From NCBI GenBank assembly GCA_022496805.1, contig CM040090.1, positions 14,750,001-14,814,000 of the forward strand: DNA of 64,000 nt, given 5' to 3'. Made by a program: the position numbers and the translations under genes. Shown here in pieces: positions 24,387 to 35,088 of the stretch. Below the pieces are notes generated by a model. The model did not search any database, was not told where the DNA came from, and saw only the letters and a program-made list of their open reading frames with translations. Every line of letters starts with the position of its first letter. Within the stretch, counting starts at the first letter, position 1. This stretch comes from Pohlia nutans. Taxonomy: Eukaryota; Streptophyta; Bryopsida; Bryales; Mniaceae.

Positions 24387-24760
24387 GAAATCAGCTCTTG
24401 AGTTAGAAGGTGTGTGGACAGAATGGTGAGAGAGGTAGATGATTTCTGTGCACAAAGTAGGATGAAGTCGGATTTTGGAGCTGTTTTTTACTATTCATCC
24501 TCCATCTCTATCACTGCATTCAATATGTATTTATCATCAAAATTTATCTTATCCATATGAGGACCCTATTTGAATTAGGTGTAATTATTTTAACCCTCTT
24601 CTCATTAGCGAATGAGAGAATGACATATTTTTCTTTAAACTTGAATCTTAAATGTTTACTTGATTTGGTTGTTAAACTCTTATTAGTGTGAGAGCTATTG
24701 TTTCTATTTGAGATCTTACATAAGAGGTCTACATAACCTTTGAGTCATAATGTAACAGTA
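24387..24760. other. Intergenic stretch
   Basis: No gene or element end recognised. Confidence 0.4.
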
Positions 24761-24978
24761 AGGTAAAGGGCTCCAAAACCAACACAGTTCTAATTCCAAG
24801 AGAATTTAGGCACAATAATCATCCTAGGAACTAATTCTAGGTAGACCATAGATAGCTTATCATTTTGGTCAACATTCAATAAAAGCTCCATAATGTGCCT
24901 AGATTTGTGCTTTAAAATAAATGCATGAACTAGATTATGTTGGAATTAGAACCCTGTTGGTTTTGGAGCCCTCTACCT
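24761..24978. mobile_element. TA-flanked AGGTA MITE, family S copy 1
   Basis: The left end AGGTAAAGGGCTCCAAAACC and the right end GGTTTTGGAGCCCTCTACCT form inverted repeats extending to about 38 bp. TA duplicates are at 24759-24760 and 24979-24980. A diverged copy is at 54083-54301. Confidence 0.9.
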
Positions 24979-25411
24979 TATATGATGCATGTAAATTGTT
25001 TACAATCACATAATATGCATGTATCGCCATATTCATTTGATTGGGAATTTTCATCATATTGGGGCTCTTTGAAATCTACAATGGGTATAGAATTTCCACT
25101 GAATCTATACTAGTTGATTTCATAGAATCCCAATGTGGCAGAAATTTCCAATTAAATGAATGTGGCAATCTGTAGTTAATTTGAGGAGGTTAGATTTCTA
25201 CCACTACAATTGGTACTGCAATCAAGGTACACAATATGCCCTGCTTATGAGAATTATACCAAACCTGGCTCATTTAGCTGTGATTAATACTGGTGTCCTC
25301 TTTAATGTCACAGCTTAGGCAACCAAAATGCATGTGATAACATGAAGTTTTGTTACAATATGACAATATATTGTTGTATGTAAATGTGACTTAAAAGGAA
25401 TACTTGTTATT

Positions 25412-25645
25412 GGTGATGGCCTGATATGGGTACCCCCCTCTGGAATTAGTGTGATTTTAGACAGAAGTATATTTGGTAAGGAAAAAATATTGAAAAATTA
25501 CAAAAATTAGATGGTATTGTAGATGGCATAGTAGGAGCCGCATATACTATGTTAAAAATAGAATTTCCGGCACGCATAAAATGAGTTACACACAGTCACA
25601 CATATGGTTACGTGTAATCAGAGTACCCATATCAGACCATTACCC
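25412..25645. mobile_element. TIR element family N copy 2
   Basis: The left end is GATGGCCTGATATGGGTACC and the right end is GAGTACCCATATCAGACCAT. It is related to 6849-7064 and 43669-43799. Confidence 0.7.
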
Positions 25646-26234
25646 ATGTTGCAGCATCAAAGAAGGTAATTTATATTTTTCACATTTGCCGAACTCATGA
25701 TCACATTTATATACAACTTGTCTCACAAGAAAGCGTGAGCATGCATTGAGTCAAAACATGGAGATCGAGTTTTAAAGTATTGAATTCATAACGATCTCAG
25801 TATCTCGAACATGAAAACCAAACTCAAGAGCTTGTACTACATTTTTGAAAGGGAGCTCTGGAGTGACGTTAATTAATACATACGGCGTTTCACAGTAACA
25901 TGCCGGCTCCATTGTGCTGCAGTACTAAGTACGGCTTCTCCTTCAATTGGATGGAAGGTCCATGCAAATGATCCAAAGCTCTCTTGCTTGCAATTGCCTG
26001 CCTTAGTGTCAACAAACAAATAAAATCTAGTGCAGTGCTTTTCGTGTACTAGTAAGTCTAATATTCCTTGAACTTGGCCTAATCTGTCACCCTACGTTTT
26101 TTATGAATTTATGAGGCTAGTTTGTACTGCGATCTAGAGAGCCTGGGACTTGGCCACGATCGATGCAACTGAATTAATTCTCGTCAATGAAGTTACGTTC
26201 TAAGTAATCTACATTGACAGTATGCCAACCTTAG
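25646..26234. other. Intergenic stretch
   Basis: No gene or element end recognised. Confidence 0.4.
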
Positions 26235-26540
26235 AGCAACTCTGAATTGCACTATGAAGGGCCTCCTCCAAAAATTGAGACCTCACCATGTAGTACGTTC
26301 CTCACACAATTAGACTCTAAAAATAGTAACTAAGCCACTCACAAGTCACCACATATCAATTGTTTGTGCAATTATGATGTGCAATTAATAAAAAAAGATA
26401 CACTAGCTGGAGTGGTTTTGTGGGTCATTCATTGGGTTGTTGTTTTCAGTGTCTCCCTCCAAATAAATTGTTGACCAACCCATGCACATCCATTTTTTTC
26501 AAGAGCCAAAGAGCTATCCAAAGTGTTGGTGGAGATGCTC
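26235..26540. repeat. Dispersed repeat Q copy 2
   Basis: It shares the TTGTGCAATTATGATGTGCA-like core and GATACACTAG with 2380-2460. The ends GAGCAACTC and GGAGATGCTC are PIF-like, but the flanking triplets (TTA, TAA) do not match as a direct duplication. Confidence 0.45.
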
Positions 26541-26695
26541 TAACTTACTAATGCCCACAAACGTTAAGGACTCAAAAATCATCGCCTCCATCAACACTGG
26601 CACCTCTGCCTTAGGCCACTTTTGGACGGTAGACTGGAAGTGACAGTAGACAATCCCATTTTCATTATAATTGCAAGATATTTAGGCAACATATT

Positions 26696-27833
26696 AGGGG
26701 TTGTCACACATCCTCCACTCCATTCTCAATCTGCACAGAATGAGGATGTGGCATGCTCTCCTTGAATGGTGGAGGTCCCATTCTCTGAAGATTGAGAAAT
26801 TTCATTCTTCTCCTTCAAGGGTGAAGAATGGGCATGAAGAATGGAGAATGGAGAATGGCCCATGCTCGGAGGATGAGTGACCAATTAACAACCTCTATTC
26901 TCCATTCTCAATCTTGACAAATTACAAAAGGGGTGTCACACTTTCTTCATGGAGAAGGTGTCTTAACCCTTTAGTGCCCATGGTACTGTAGCTGGGAACT
27001 CTGAATTTCAGTACATTTTTCCACTGTGATTGAGATTACTAAAATTAGAATGGATTAAATTAGAAAGTAGCCATACAATTCTATTCTCAACTGGAGAGCA
27101 CACATTCTATTAAAATTTGAGAATCATCCAACGGTGGGATTGGAAGATTATAGTATGTATTTGAACTGTATAATGCACGCTCAAAAATGAGATTTTGGGG
27201 GGTGTGTGACTTCAAAGTTAAATAGAATTTGGGATAAATTTTCAAAAATGAAAGTAAAGAAGTTCAGCTATGGCCTATATCAACACCTCTCCGTTGCAAT
27301 CTTTTGTATCAAGAATAGACTCACACATAATTGTTGTGAATTTTATAAGTGAAAGTGACTTATCCATATACGGTTTAGGCAAAAAATTATACGTTGAAAA
27401 TTGACATGAGTGGGTACATTTGTAAAGATCGGATTACACACGCTAATGGAAGATGGAGAAGAGAACACAATACAAAAAAACAAAACAAGATAACAAACTT
27501 CCAAACACAAGAAATACTGCATAATACATGTGTTGTATTTGTAAGTATTTGTTGTATTTTCAAGTATTTGCAGTATTTTCGCGTTTTGTTGATAGGTATT
27601 TTGATAGTTGTTCAATTCCAAATTGAATTTTTTTTTCTGGAAGATGTACAATGTATGTGGCAAAATCTGAACTTCAAAACTGAAGTTCCAATTCTTCACG
27701 GATTCCTTGCTATTTGCATTTCGAACGCCGCAGTGACCACAATGTGGTCAGCTGGGCACTAAAGGGTTAATGGTTCCTCTTTTCTCTCATTCTTCGGAGA
27801 AGTTCCATTCTAGTAGGATATATGACAACCCCT
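26696..27833. mobile_element. TIR element with GGGGTTGTCA ends, hosting family F copy 2
   Basis: The left end AGGGGTTGTCACACATCCTC and the right end AGGATATATGACAACCCCT are inverted. The inner sequence repeats ATTCTCCATTCTC-like motifs on both strands. Family F copy 2 is inserted inside. The target duplication is not clear. Confidence 0.65.
26963..27770. mobile_element. TTAA MITE, family F copy 2
   Basis: The ends are TTAACCCTTTAGTGCCCATG and CTGGGCACTAAAGGGTTAA. It is aligned end to end with copy 1 at 19376-20186. Confidence 0.9.
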
Positions 27834-28279
27834 ATTTACACACTAGCTATTAAAAAATCAAACTCAGTGTACTGTCTCTTATATTGTCATACGAGCCCTT
27901 GTGAAGAGACAGGCCTCTAACAGTTTTAGAATCCTCTACCTTTATTTTGTGCAATTTGAGGTGCAGGGAATGGTACTCAGGCACATTCTTGACATATGAG
28001 CCCTTCCATCACTAGTGCGTGTGAAGCCCGGTGAGGTCATAGACTATCAATCATGACCCAGATCAGTGAACACAGGAGTGCAATTTGGAAGAGAAAAGAA
28101 ATTCACTGTCCAGACTAATAAGTTAAGTTAAGCAGGTGACTGCAAAAAGTCAGGTGCAGCAAAACAGAAGACTGCACAATCTTAGGTCCTGTTTAGGTTT
28201 GGAATATTAAGTCCATTTTCCATTGTACATACCAAATCTAAAGTTAGATTTGGCAAAAATGACAACTTTTGACCCTTAG
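27834..28279. other. Intergenic stretch
   Basis: No gene or element recognised. Confidence 0.4.
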
Positions 28280-28624
28280 TGCCGCTTCACACTATGGCCG
28301 TCCAAGTCGAGAGGCCATGGGATTGAGTGGTCAAACTTTGTTGAGAGTGCAAAGAAATTTACTGAAAATAGGCAATAAGAAATGGTTTTCATTTTTTATG
28401 AAAAGAAATCGACAGCCTCTCGATCATAGTTTGGGTTTCCATTCCCGTCCGACCCAAACTTCCTTTCGAGAGGCCGTCACCTTGATCAAAAAGTGTTGCT
28501 ATGTAAGCATTTTGGAGGGCGATGGCTTTTGGACTTTGGCCTTTACTGTGAAGGGTCGAGAGGCCAAACTCTTGGTTTCTTGCAATCCAATTGGTTGAAA
28601 TTGACGGCCATAGTGTGAAGCGGC
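28280..28624. mobile_element. TIR element family O (unclassified)
   Basis: The left end GCCGCTTCACACTATGGCCG and the right end CGGCCATAGTGTGAAGCGGC are inverted. CCTTAG is directly repeated just outside (28274-28279 and 28625-28630). The style of terminus resembles family P (TTCACACTATGG against TTTACACTATGG). CGAGAGGCC motifs recur inside. Confidence 0.7.
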
Positions 28625-28818
28625 CCTTAGACGTCAAGAGGAGGGTCCTTGGAGGGCCGCCATAGGAGCATCTCCAAAGGTCTACATTAGCAGCTACTGG
28701 TAGAAAAAATTAAAAAATTAAAAAATCGCCAGCCAACACGCGGTGCTGGCCAGAAGTTTTGCTGTTTTTTTAATAAATAAAATGCTTTGACTCTCTCCAC
28801 AACCATTGCCCGATCATA

Positions 28819-29096
28819 AGGTAGCGGACCCAATTCCCGTCCGAATTTCAGGTTCAGCAAGTTCTGTTTCAGGAGTGGCTATCAAAATGATTCAGAAATA
28901 TGTGCAGAGTTTGTACAAACCCAATCCAACTTGAACCATATTTTTTAAACTATTATTGAATTACTTATGAATTTTTGAAGTTAGAGATGTAGAGGTGCCA
29001 AAAACCGTCCACCCCTAAAATGTCCATATTGGCTACATGAGAATTTCGTGGCACTGGTCGGGAACTGGACCCGGTCGGAAATCGGGTCCTCTACCT
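28819..29096. mobile_element. TA-flanked AGGTA MITE
   Basis: The left end AGGTAGCGGACCCAATTCCC and the right end ATCGGGTCCTCTACCT are inverted with mismatches. TA duplicates are at 28817-28818 and 29097-29098. Confidence 0.8.
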
Positions 29097-29098
29097 TA

Positions 29099-29951
29099 GC
29101 TCCCCCCATTCCTTTAATTCCTTCATTTGATTGTGGATTTTTTCACCAAGGATGGCAACTCATCGTCTTTTCTAGGAACAATATAGGTGTACCTCAAATG
29201 TCAGAGCAGGGTTATGGAAACAATGGTATGTTAGTGTTAAAGCGCGTGTGTGAGTTCAAAGCATGGGACTATTGTAACGCATCTACATGATCTGGTTTTG
29301 CTTGGTTATACACAATATTTTGGAGTTCATCATATTGTATGTGTGTTTGCTTGGATACTTTGTCTGGTCAAGAGTGTGTTTGCTTGGGTAATTTGTCTGG
29401 TCAAGAGTGTGTTTGCTGTTTTGGGAAGTACAATAACAGTTAAGCTACTCTGTTTGAATAAAAAAAATTGGAATATTAAAGTTAAAAAAATAATTCCTTT
29501 TTTTTGATAGCTCTATGTGAACTCAAGAACTATAGGGAGAAGGCATATAATTCTATGTTGTTAATCAAGTAGGAAAGATTGAACAAATCCCCTGGCTATT
29601 AGAGAAATTCGCAAAGTAAGACAATGGGTGACTCAAACTTCTATGGCCCATCATGTATTTGTAAGGGAACACTAAACTTCAAGCCACAAGAAAATCAAAA
29701 GAGAAGATGCGTGGTGTGCAGTAATGTGCTAGCCTTGGAATAGAAGTGGATGAGTCTCCTTAGGGTCACGAGGTATAAGGTCCAAATCGCCATCCGAGTC
29801 AATTTTGGCCATACTCTACTACAATGGATTAGGTTCCAATGTCATTTCTAGTCTGGGGCCAAATCCACTCATCCATCTTCTTCTTTTTGCTACAATTATA
29901 TTCCATACCGCAAATGTTTTTAAGCTCCAAACGCACATGATTGTTTATAGG
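29099..29951. other. Intergenic stretch
   Basis: A direct repeat of GTGTTTGCTTGG occurs near 29340-29410. No gene recognised. Confidence 0.4.
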
Positions 29952-30218
29952 TAAGAGCATCTCCAACCACACACGCTAAGAACGACTCGCTAACATTACT
30001 CATCTATGTTTGAAGAGCCCTTCAACTTAAAGTTCCCCACCCTCAAATATTCTTCAAACATCAAAAATGTACATTAAATAGTCAATGAACCAATCACAAG
30101 TAGAGTATGGGATAAAGTTAAATTTGAAGTGTCATCTATTACACACGTTATGATAGAGGGTCAAGAGGCTTTTTCAAAGGGCCCTTATTTTTATTTTATT
30201 TTGACACAAGTGACTGCT

Positions 30219-30994
30219 TTGACCCTTAACCCCTAAAGGACCAATCAACCATATTATGCTTGATTTTTGGTCAAAGGCCCCAAAAATCAAGTGTCTTAGC
30301 TTTATTGTAGTTGGTGTTTTCATTAGATGTTTAAGTTAAGTTATGATACATCTTTTGACCGTTGGGATTGGAGAATAAACTTCATTTGAAGCTTTTCCAC
30401 CCTTGAGAACTTTGAATTTTGAGTGTCCAAAATACAAAGGGCTTTCTAAAGATGCTTCAATCATAAGTCTTTTTTAATTTCTTCACCTTCAATTTTTTAC
30501 TCCATGTAAATATAACTTTTATCTACCTTAAATATAATTTTTGATATTAAATTTGACAAAAACATATTTATTTTGAATTATTACCTTGTTTACATCATAA
30601 AATTTGTAAATATTCAAAATATCTTCCAATCATGTTGAAAATTTTGTCATACCTTCATAATGTCGATGATTATCTATGAAAAATTATAAATCATTCAATG
30701 TGATATATAAAGTATGCAAATTATAGTGCTTTGACTTTTACAAAAGAGGTGAGGACCTTTGGGGGTTAAAGGTCTAGAGAACCCTTTCCCACCAGTATTA
30801 TAATGCAACATTGTTCCATTGTATTTGTCATGATTCCACACTTTCTATGGGTTTAAGATCAAAAATGAAGTTAAAATTCATGTCGGCATAATTTTAATGA
30901 GTTGTTGGAGTCTCTATTTGAAACTTTCTATTTACAACAAATGTCAAATATATGCCAACGTATCTACTATCCCCATCAACCTTTTAAGGGTTAA
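30219..30994. mobile_element. TTAA MITE, family C copy 2, split by family D
   Basis: The left terminus TTGACCC (30219-30225, a one-base variant of TTAACCC) is followed by the family D insertion. The body resumes at 30766 with TTAAAGGTCTAGAGAACCC and ends CCTTTTAAGGGTTAA. Compare the intact copy at 36733. Confidence 0.75.
30226..30769. mobile_element. TTAA MITE, family D, nested in family C
   Basis: The ends are TTAACCCCTAAAGGACC and GGACCTTTGGGGGTTAA. It occupies the internal TTAA of the family C terminus. The interior is AT-rich and non-coding. Confidence 0.85.
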
Positions 30995-31524
30995 TAATCA
31001 CTAGAATCTCAACTAATCGTAGCAGCAAGACTACTCTGCCATTTACAATACCTCTTCCCTTAGCATTTTCATCCGCTTTTTGAGTGTGTCAAACCTTTGG
31101 CAAGCCCTATTGGAGATTCTCTAAGACCTTCAACACACCCTCTTTTCTCTACTTCGCGGTGGATATGATCGCTATTGATTCACTGAAATAAAAAGGGAAA
31201 AAAATTAACCCTTAAACGTACTAACCCTTTGAAGAGAAGTAGATTCTAGCCTCAAAAGTAAATATTAGCATGGCTCAAATGTACGTGAGGTGTACATGAG
31301 AAGACCATTGCAAGCATAAAATCTACCCAACAAATTAGACATACTTGTAGTTGGAGGCCTCTCCAATATTATCAACAACTCCGCATCACAAGAGATTTAT
31401 AGTAATTGGTGAAGAATTTAATAGGCTTTCAAAGGTGACTTGGATGAAAATCATCCAAGGTTGAATGAGAAAGTTACAAGGCTTTGAATCTGTTCGTGAT
31501 TCAGTTTCTGGACGCTGGGACGTT

Positions 31525-31942
31525 TGAGCAAGCCCAACAATTTCAGAGAAAAAATGTCTGCAATGCATCAATTTGAAGGTCATTTTTAATATGGAGGAAT
31601 GTATTACATGAAGTACCCCAGCAGCATTCCTGGAGCGAACACCAAGGCAACTTATAAAACGAGGATTTTATATAAAGTTACTTAATGACCTTGAAGCACG
31701 GGCCGGTGAATAGTCTTCAAGCTCGTTATTTAATTGTTGATTGAGCATCTTTGCTTGCTTGGTGTGAGAAATTTGCTTGCGCCAAAGCTTCTCTGGATGG
31801 CGGGGAAACCTCAAACTTTGGCTTCAAAAACTATTATTTAGCGTTGGTGGGTAGTTGCTGGGCCAAACTTCGAAGCAAGTGGAGATAACTACACCAAATC
31901 TTGGCGTTGGTCCCTCCAAAATACATGCTGCTGGGCATGCTC
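31525..31942. mobile_element. PIF/Harbinger-like MITE inserted in the family B terminus
   Basis: The left end GAGCAAGCCCAACA and the right end TGCTGGGCATGCTC are inverted. The flanks are TTT (31522-31524) and TTA (31943-31945), probably a TTA duplication with one substitution. Confidence 0.6.
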
Positions 31943-31945
31943 TTA

Positions 31946-34034
31946 GAGCATTTGCACCGCAATCCCTCCAAACAACCCCTTGATCTGGATAATGGAGGGG
32001 TTGCTGGAGGGATTTATGGAGGGGAGGGGTTGGATGGGAGTTGAGTGCCCCATCCCAAAAATTCTAATTTGGAGTTTAGTGCACACTTTCCTAGTTGAAT
32101 TATCCCTTTTGTTGAATTCTTCCTGAAAGGGCTTCTTCCTCCTCCAATATAAACCGCAAAAATAATGTGAAAAACTAGAAGTAGAACTAGGAATTTATAA
32201 CTTTATGTAATTCTAAAAGTCTTCAGTTTTAAAATTCATAGATGGAGTATTTAAAATCATATATGGAAGATAAAAATCATAGATGGGAGATTTAAAATCA
32301 TAAATGGAAGATCAAAAATCATAAATGGAACATTCAAATGTTTAAATGGAAGATTAAAAATCTTAAATGGAAGATTGAAAATCATAAATGGAAAGTCAAA
32401 TATCATACACAGACATTTGGTACATAGACCAAAATCTACCGATGATTTTTTAAAATCCAAGAATGAAAATCAAAGATCCAAAAATGAAAATTAAAGATCC
32501 AAAAATGATAATTGAAGATCCAAAAATGAAAGTTGAAATCCCAAATATGAATATAAAAAATATATTTTGATGATATAATTTCAACAAGTCAAATGTCTTT
32601 ATATACTATACTCAAGCGATAAAAATAAAAAAGTGAAAGTTTTTAAAAATAAAAGAGTGAAAGTTTTAAAAAATAAAAAAGTGAAAGTTTTAAAAAATAA
32701 AAAAGTGAAAGTTTAAAAATAAAAAAGTGAAAATTTTTAAGAATAAAAAAGTGAAAGATTTTAGAAATGAAAAAGTGAAAGTTTAAAAAAATGAAAAAGT
32801 GAAAGTTTAAAAAATAAAAAAGTGAAAATTTTTAAAATAAAAAAGTGAAAGTTTTTAAAAATATAATACAACTCAAATTTAAAATTATCTTAAGATAAAG
32901 TAAAAGTAAAATCTAAAATAAACTGGAGTTATTCCTACTCCCTACTTCAAATTCTGCCGGGTTATTGAATCTTCCCAAATTTGTTTACGCATAGTTTTAT
33001 TTGTTTTATGAAAATAAAACTATAATTATTTGTTTGAATTTGAAGTAGGGAGTAGGAATAACTCCACTTTTATTCTAGATTTTACTTTTACTTTATCTTA
33101 AGATAATTTTAAATTTGAGTCGTATTATATTTTCAAAAACTTTCACTTTTTTATTTTTTAAAACTTTCACTTTTTTATTTTTAAAACTTTCACTTTTTCA
33201 TTTTTTAAAACTTGCACTTTTTTATTTCTAAAAACTTTCACTTTTTTATTTTTTAAACTTTCACTTTTTTATTTTTTAAAATTTCACTTTTTTATTTTAA
33301 AAATCTTTCACTTTTTTATTTTTAAAAATTTTCACTTTTTTATTTTTATCGCTTGAATATAGTATATAAAGACATTTGACTTGTTGAAATTATATCATCA
33401 AAATATATTTTTTATATTCATATTTGGGATTTCAACTTTCATATTTGGATCTTTAATTTTCATTTTTGGATCTTTGATTTTCATTTTTGGATTTTAAAAA
33501 ATCATCGGTAGATTTTGGTCTATGTACCAAATGTCTATGTATGATATTTGACTTTCCATTTATGATTTTCAATCTTCCATTTAAGATTTTTAATCTTCCA
33601 TTTAAACATTTGAATGTTCCATTTATGATTTTTGATCTTCCATTTATGATTTTAAATCTTCCATCTATGATTTTCAAAAATTGAAGGCTTTTAGAACAAT
33701 TTCAAATATTGATATGGAAAATACAAACTTGCTCATCTTCCCTCACCGTAAAGTTTTTGCCCTTGCCCGAACTCTGACTACCTTGACTACTAACAACTTC
33801 TGACCCAAAAGGAGACCCGGAAGCCATAATTAACTAAAAAGATCCTACTTTGAAGGGGAGGGAGATGGGCCACGAGGTCCCTCAACTATCCAGGGAAGAT
33901 GGCTTTCCAGGGGCGGGGAGCCCGGAATATATACGTTGGCGGGGTGCTTTTTTGGGCGGGTGGGATAGTTCAACGCCAACCACCCCTCGAAAATGGGGTT
34001 GGCGGGGCAAAATAAGCTTGCGGTGCAGATGGTC
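31946..34034. mobile_element. PIF/Harbinger-like element carrying a giant palindrome
   Basis: The left end GAGCATTTGCACCGCAA and the right end TTGCGGTGCAGATGGTC are inverted with two to three mismatches. TTA is at 31943-31945 and 34035-34037. No transposase is visible. The interior is dominated by the inverted repeat at 32205-33700. Confidence 0.75.
32205..33700. repeat. AT-rich palindrome made of about 20-bp tandem repeats
   Basis: The arms 32205-32950 and 33040-33700 are near-perfect inverted copies around a loop of roughly 100 bp. Each arm has two blocks of tandem units: one built on ATCATAAATGGAAGATT, the other on AATAAAAAAGTGAAAGTTTT. Because of the symmetry the same short peptide frame appears on both strands, so it is not evidence for a gene. 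Transcription would give a hairpin RNA of over 600 bp. Confidence 0.95.
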
Positions 34035-34045
34035 TTAGGGGTTAA

Positions 34046-34520
34046 CAAAAAAATAACAACTTTGGGATACATATATGAATTCCCAATGATTAAGAAAGCA
34101 ACCGGAATTGCACCGCTTTCTTTTACCACACATCGGTCACGTGGGTCCAACGGAACCGAAACACTTGGTTTTCTGTCGACAAAAGGTCTGTCAGGTTTGT
34201 GCCCTGGTGACATAAGCAAACTGTAATTGCATTCATCGTACATCAGTTAGAACAGTAAAAAATCAATTAAAGATTTACCCACCTGCAACACTTCCTGTAG
34301 AACTGGAGCGTAACAGAGACGAGTAGAAGATGCTCATTTCCAAGAGCTCGTGAGCCAGCGTTTGTAGTAGTCGACTTGGACAACGTCCGCTCAGTTTGCT
34401 GATCTTTTTTTCGGTGCCGTTCCCTTTGCTGATATTTTTTTCCCACACTCCCACAGACAGACAGACTGCGCTTGCTTCGATTACTTCCCTGGCTTTGCTC
34501 CGCTTTCCTCCTATTGTTCC
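34046..34520. other. Intergenic stretch upstream of the B3 gene
   Basis: No gene or element recognised. It is directly upstream of the duplicated promoter block. Confidence 0.4.
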
Positions 34521-34611
34521 AAAGAATCCGGCCGCAGGAGAATATATCGATCACATATATATTTTTGCAGCATCTTTATATATTTTTATTTAAGTGGTTA
34601 TGTACGCGAAA

Positions 34612-34617
34612 TGCATG
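34612..34617 (-). promoter_or_regulatory. RY element (CATGCA) in the first promoter unit
   Basis: TGCATG on the plus strand is the complement of CATGCA, the core RY motif bound by ABI3/FUS3/LEC2-type B3 domains. In the second unit the matching place reads ATGCACG, so the motif is lost there. Autoregulation is inference. Confidence 0.5.
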
Positions 34618-34806
34618 TCACGAATCGTTTAGTTTGACTCGTTCCGTTCCGTTTGTGCATTTCTAGAGTCAGTTTTTATATCCCTTGAGATTACGACAAC
34701 CGAGCGAGCTCTCTCTTTTCAAAGAATCCAGCCGCGTGTAGCGCGCGTGATGCAGTTAGTAGGATATATCGATACATTTCTGCAGCATCTTTATAACATG
34801 TATATT

Positions 34807-34813
34807 TATATAA
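34807..34813 (+). promoter_or_regulatory. TATA box candidate of the B3 gene
   Basis: TATATAA lies 140 bp before the ATG at 34947, giving a 5'UTR of about 110 nt if used. It is in the downstream unit of the promoter duplication. Confidence 0.5.
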
Positions 34814-34946
34814 GTGGTTTTGTATGATCTCTGCAACAGTGCAATTTGAAAATGCACGTAGTTTGACTCGTTCCGTGCATTTTTAGTTTTGGTTCCTGAC
34901 AGTGATTGAGTGATTAAGACCGAACTCAGTTACTGGGTGGGCATCC

Positions 34947-35055
34947 ATGGACGTGGTGAACGGGAAGATTGTGACAGCCAGGACAGAAAGATCTAGATCC
35001 GACATCATTTGCAGTGCGCTCAAACCCTCGCGGGGCTTGTTGTTTGATCAAGGCG

Positions 35056-35088
<33 letters not shown>

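Larger units (their letters stand above)
29955..31121. mobile_element. PIF/Harbinger-like MITE hosting two TTAA elements
   Basis: The left end GAGCATCTCCAACC and the right end TATTGGAGATTCTC are imperfect inverted repeats, with TAA at 29952-29954 and 31122-31124. Family C copy 2, itself holding family D, is inserted inside and accounts for most of its length. Confidence 0.7.
31205..34045. mobile_element. TTAA MITE, family B copy 2, split by two PIF-like insertions
   Basis: The left end is TTAACCCTTAAACGTAC. The body matches 38128-38457 up to GGGACGTTT (31524). The expected remainder AGGGGTTAA is found at 34037-34045, after two back-to-back insertions at the TTA triplet of the terminus. Confidence 0.8.
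34521..34905 (+). promoter_or_regulatory. Duplicated promoter block of the B3 gene
   Basis: Two units about 200 bp apart (34521-34700 and 34721-34905) share AAAGAATCC, ATATATCGAT, GCAGCATCTTTATA, AAGTGGTT and AGTTTGACTCGTTCCGT. Both contain TATA-like sequences. The second unit lies directly before the B3 gene and probably supplies the active core promoter. Confidence 0.75.

Noticed and set aside
32257..33684. Two mirrored small reading frames with repeated MIFDLPFMI-like peptide
   Set aside because: They are the two strands of an AT-rich tandem repeat inside a palindrome. There is no independent coding signal.
35057..35088. AAC repeat as an independent microsatellite feature
   Set aside because: It lies in frame in B3 exon 1 and encodes the Asn run, so it is described with the gene.
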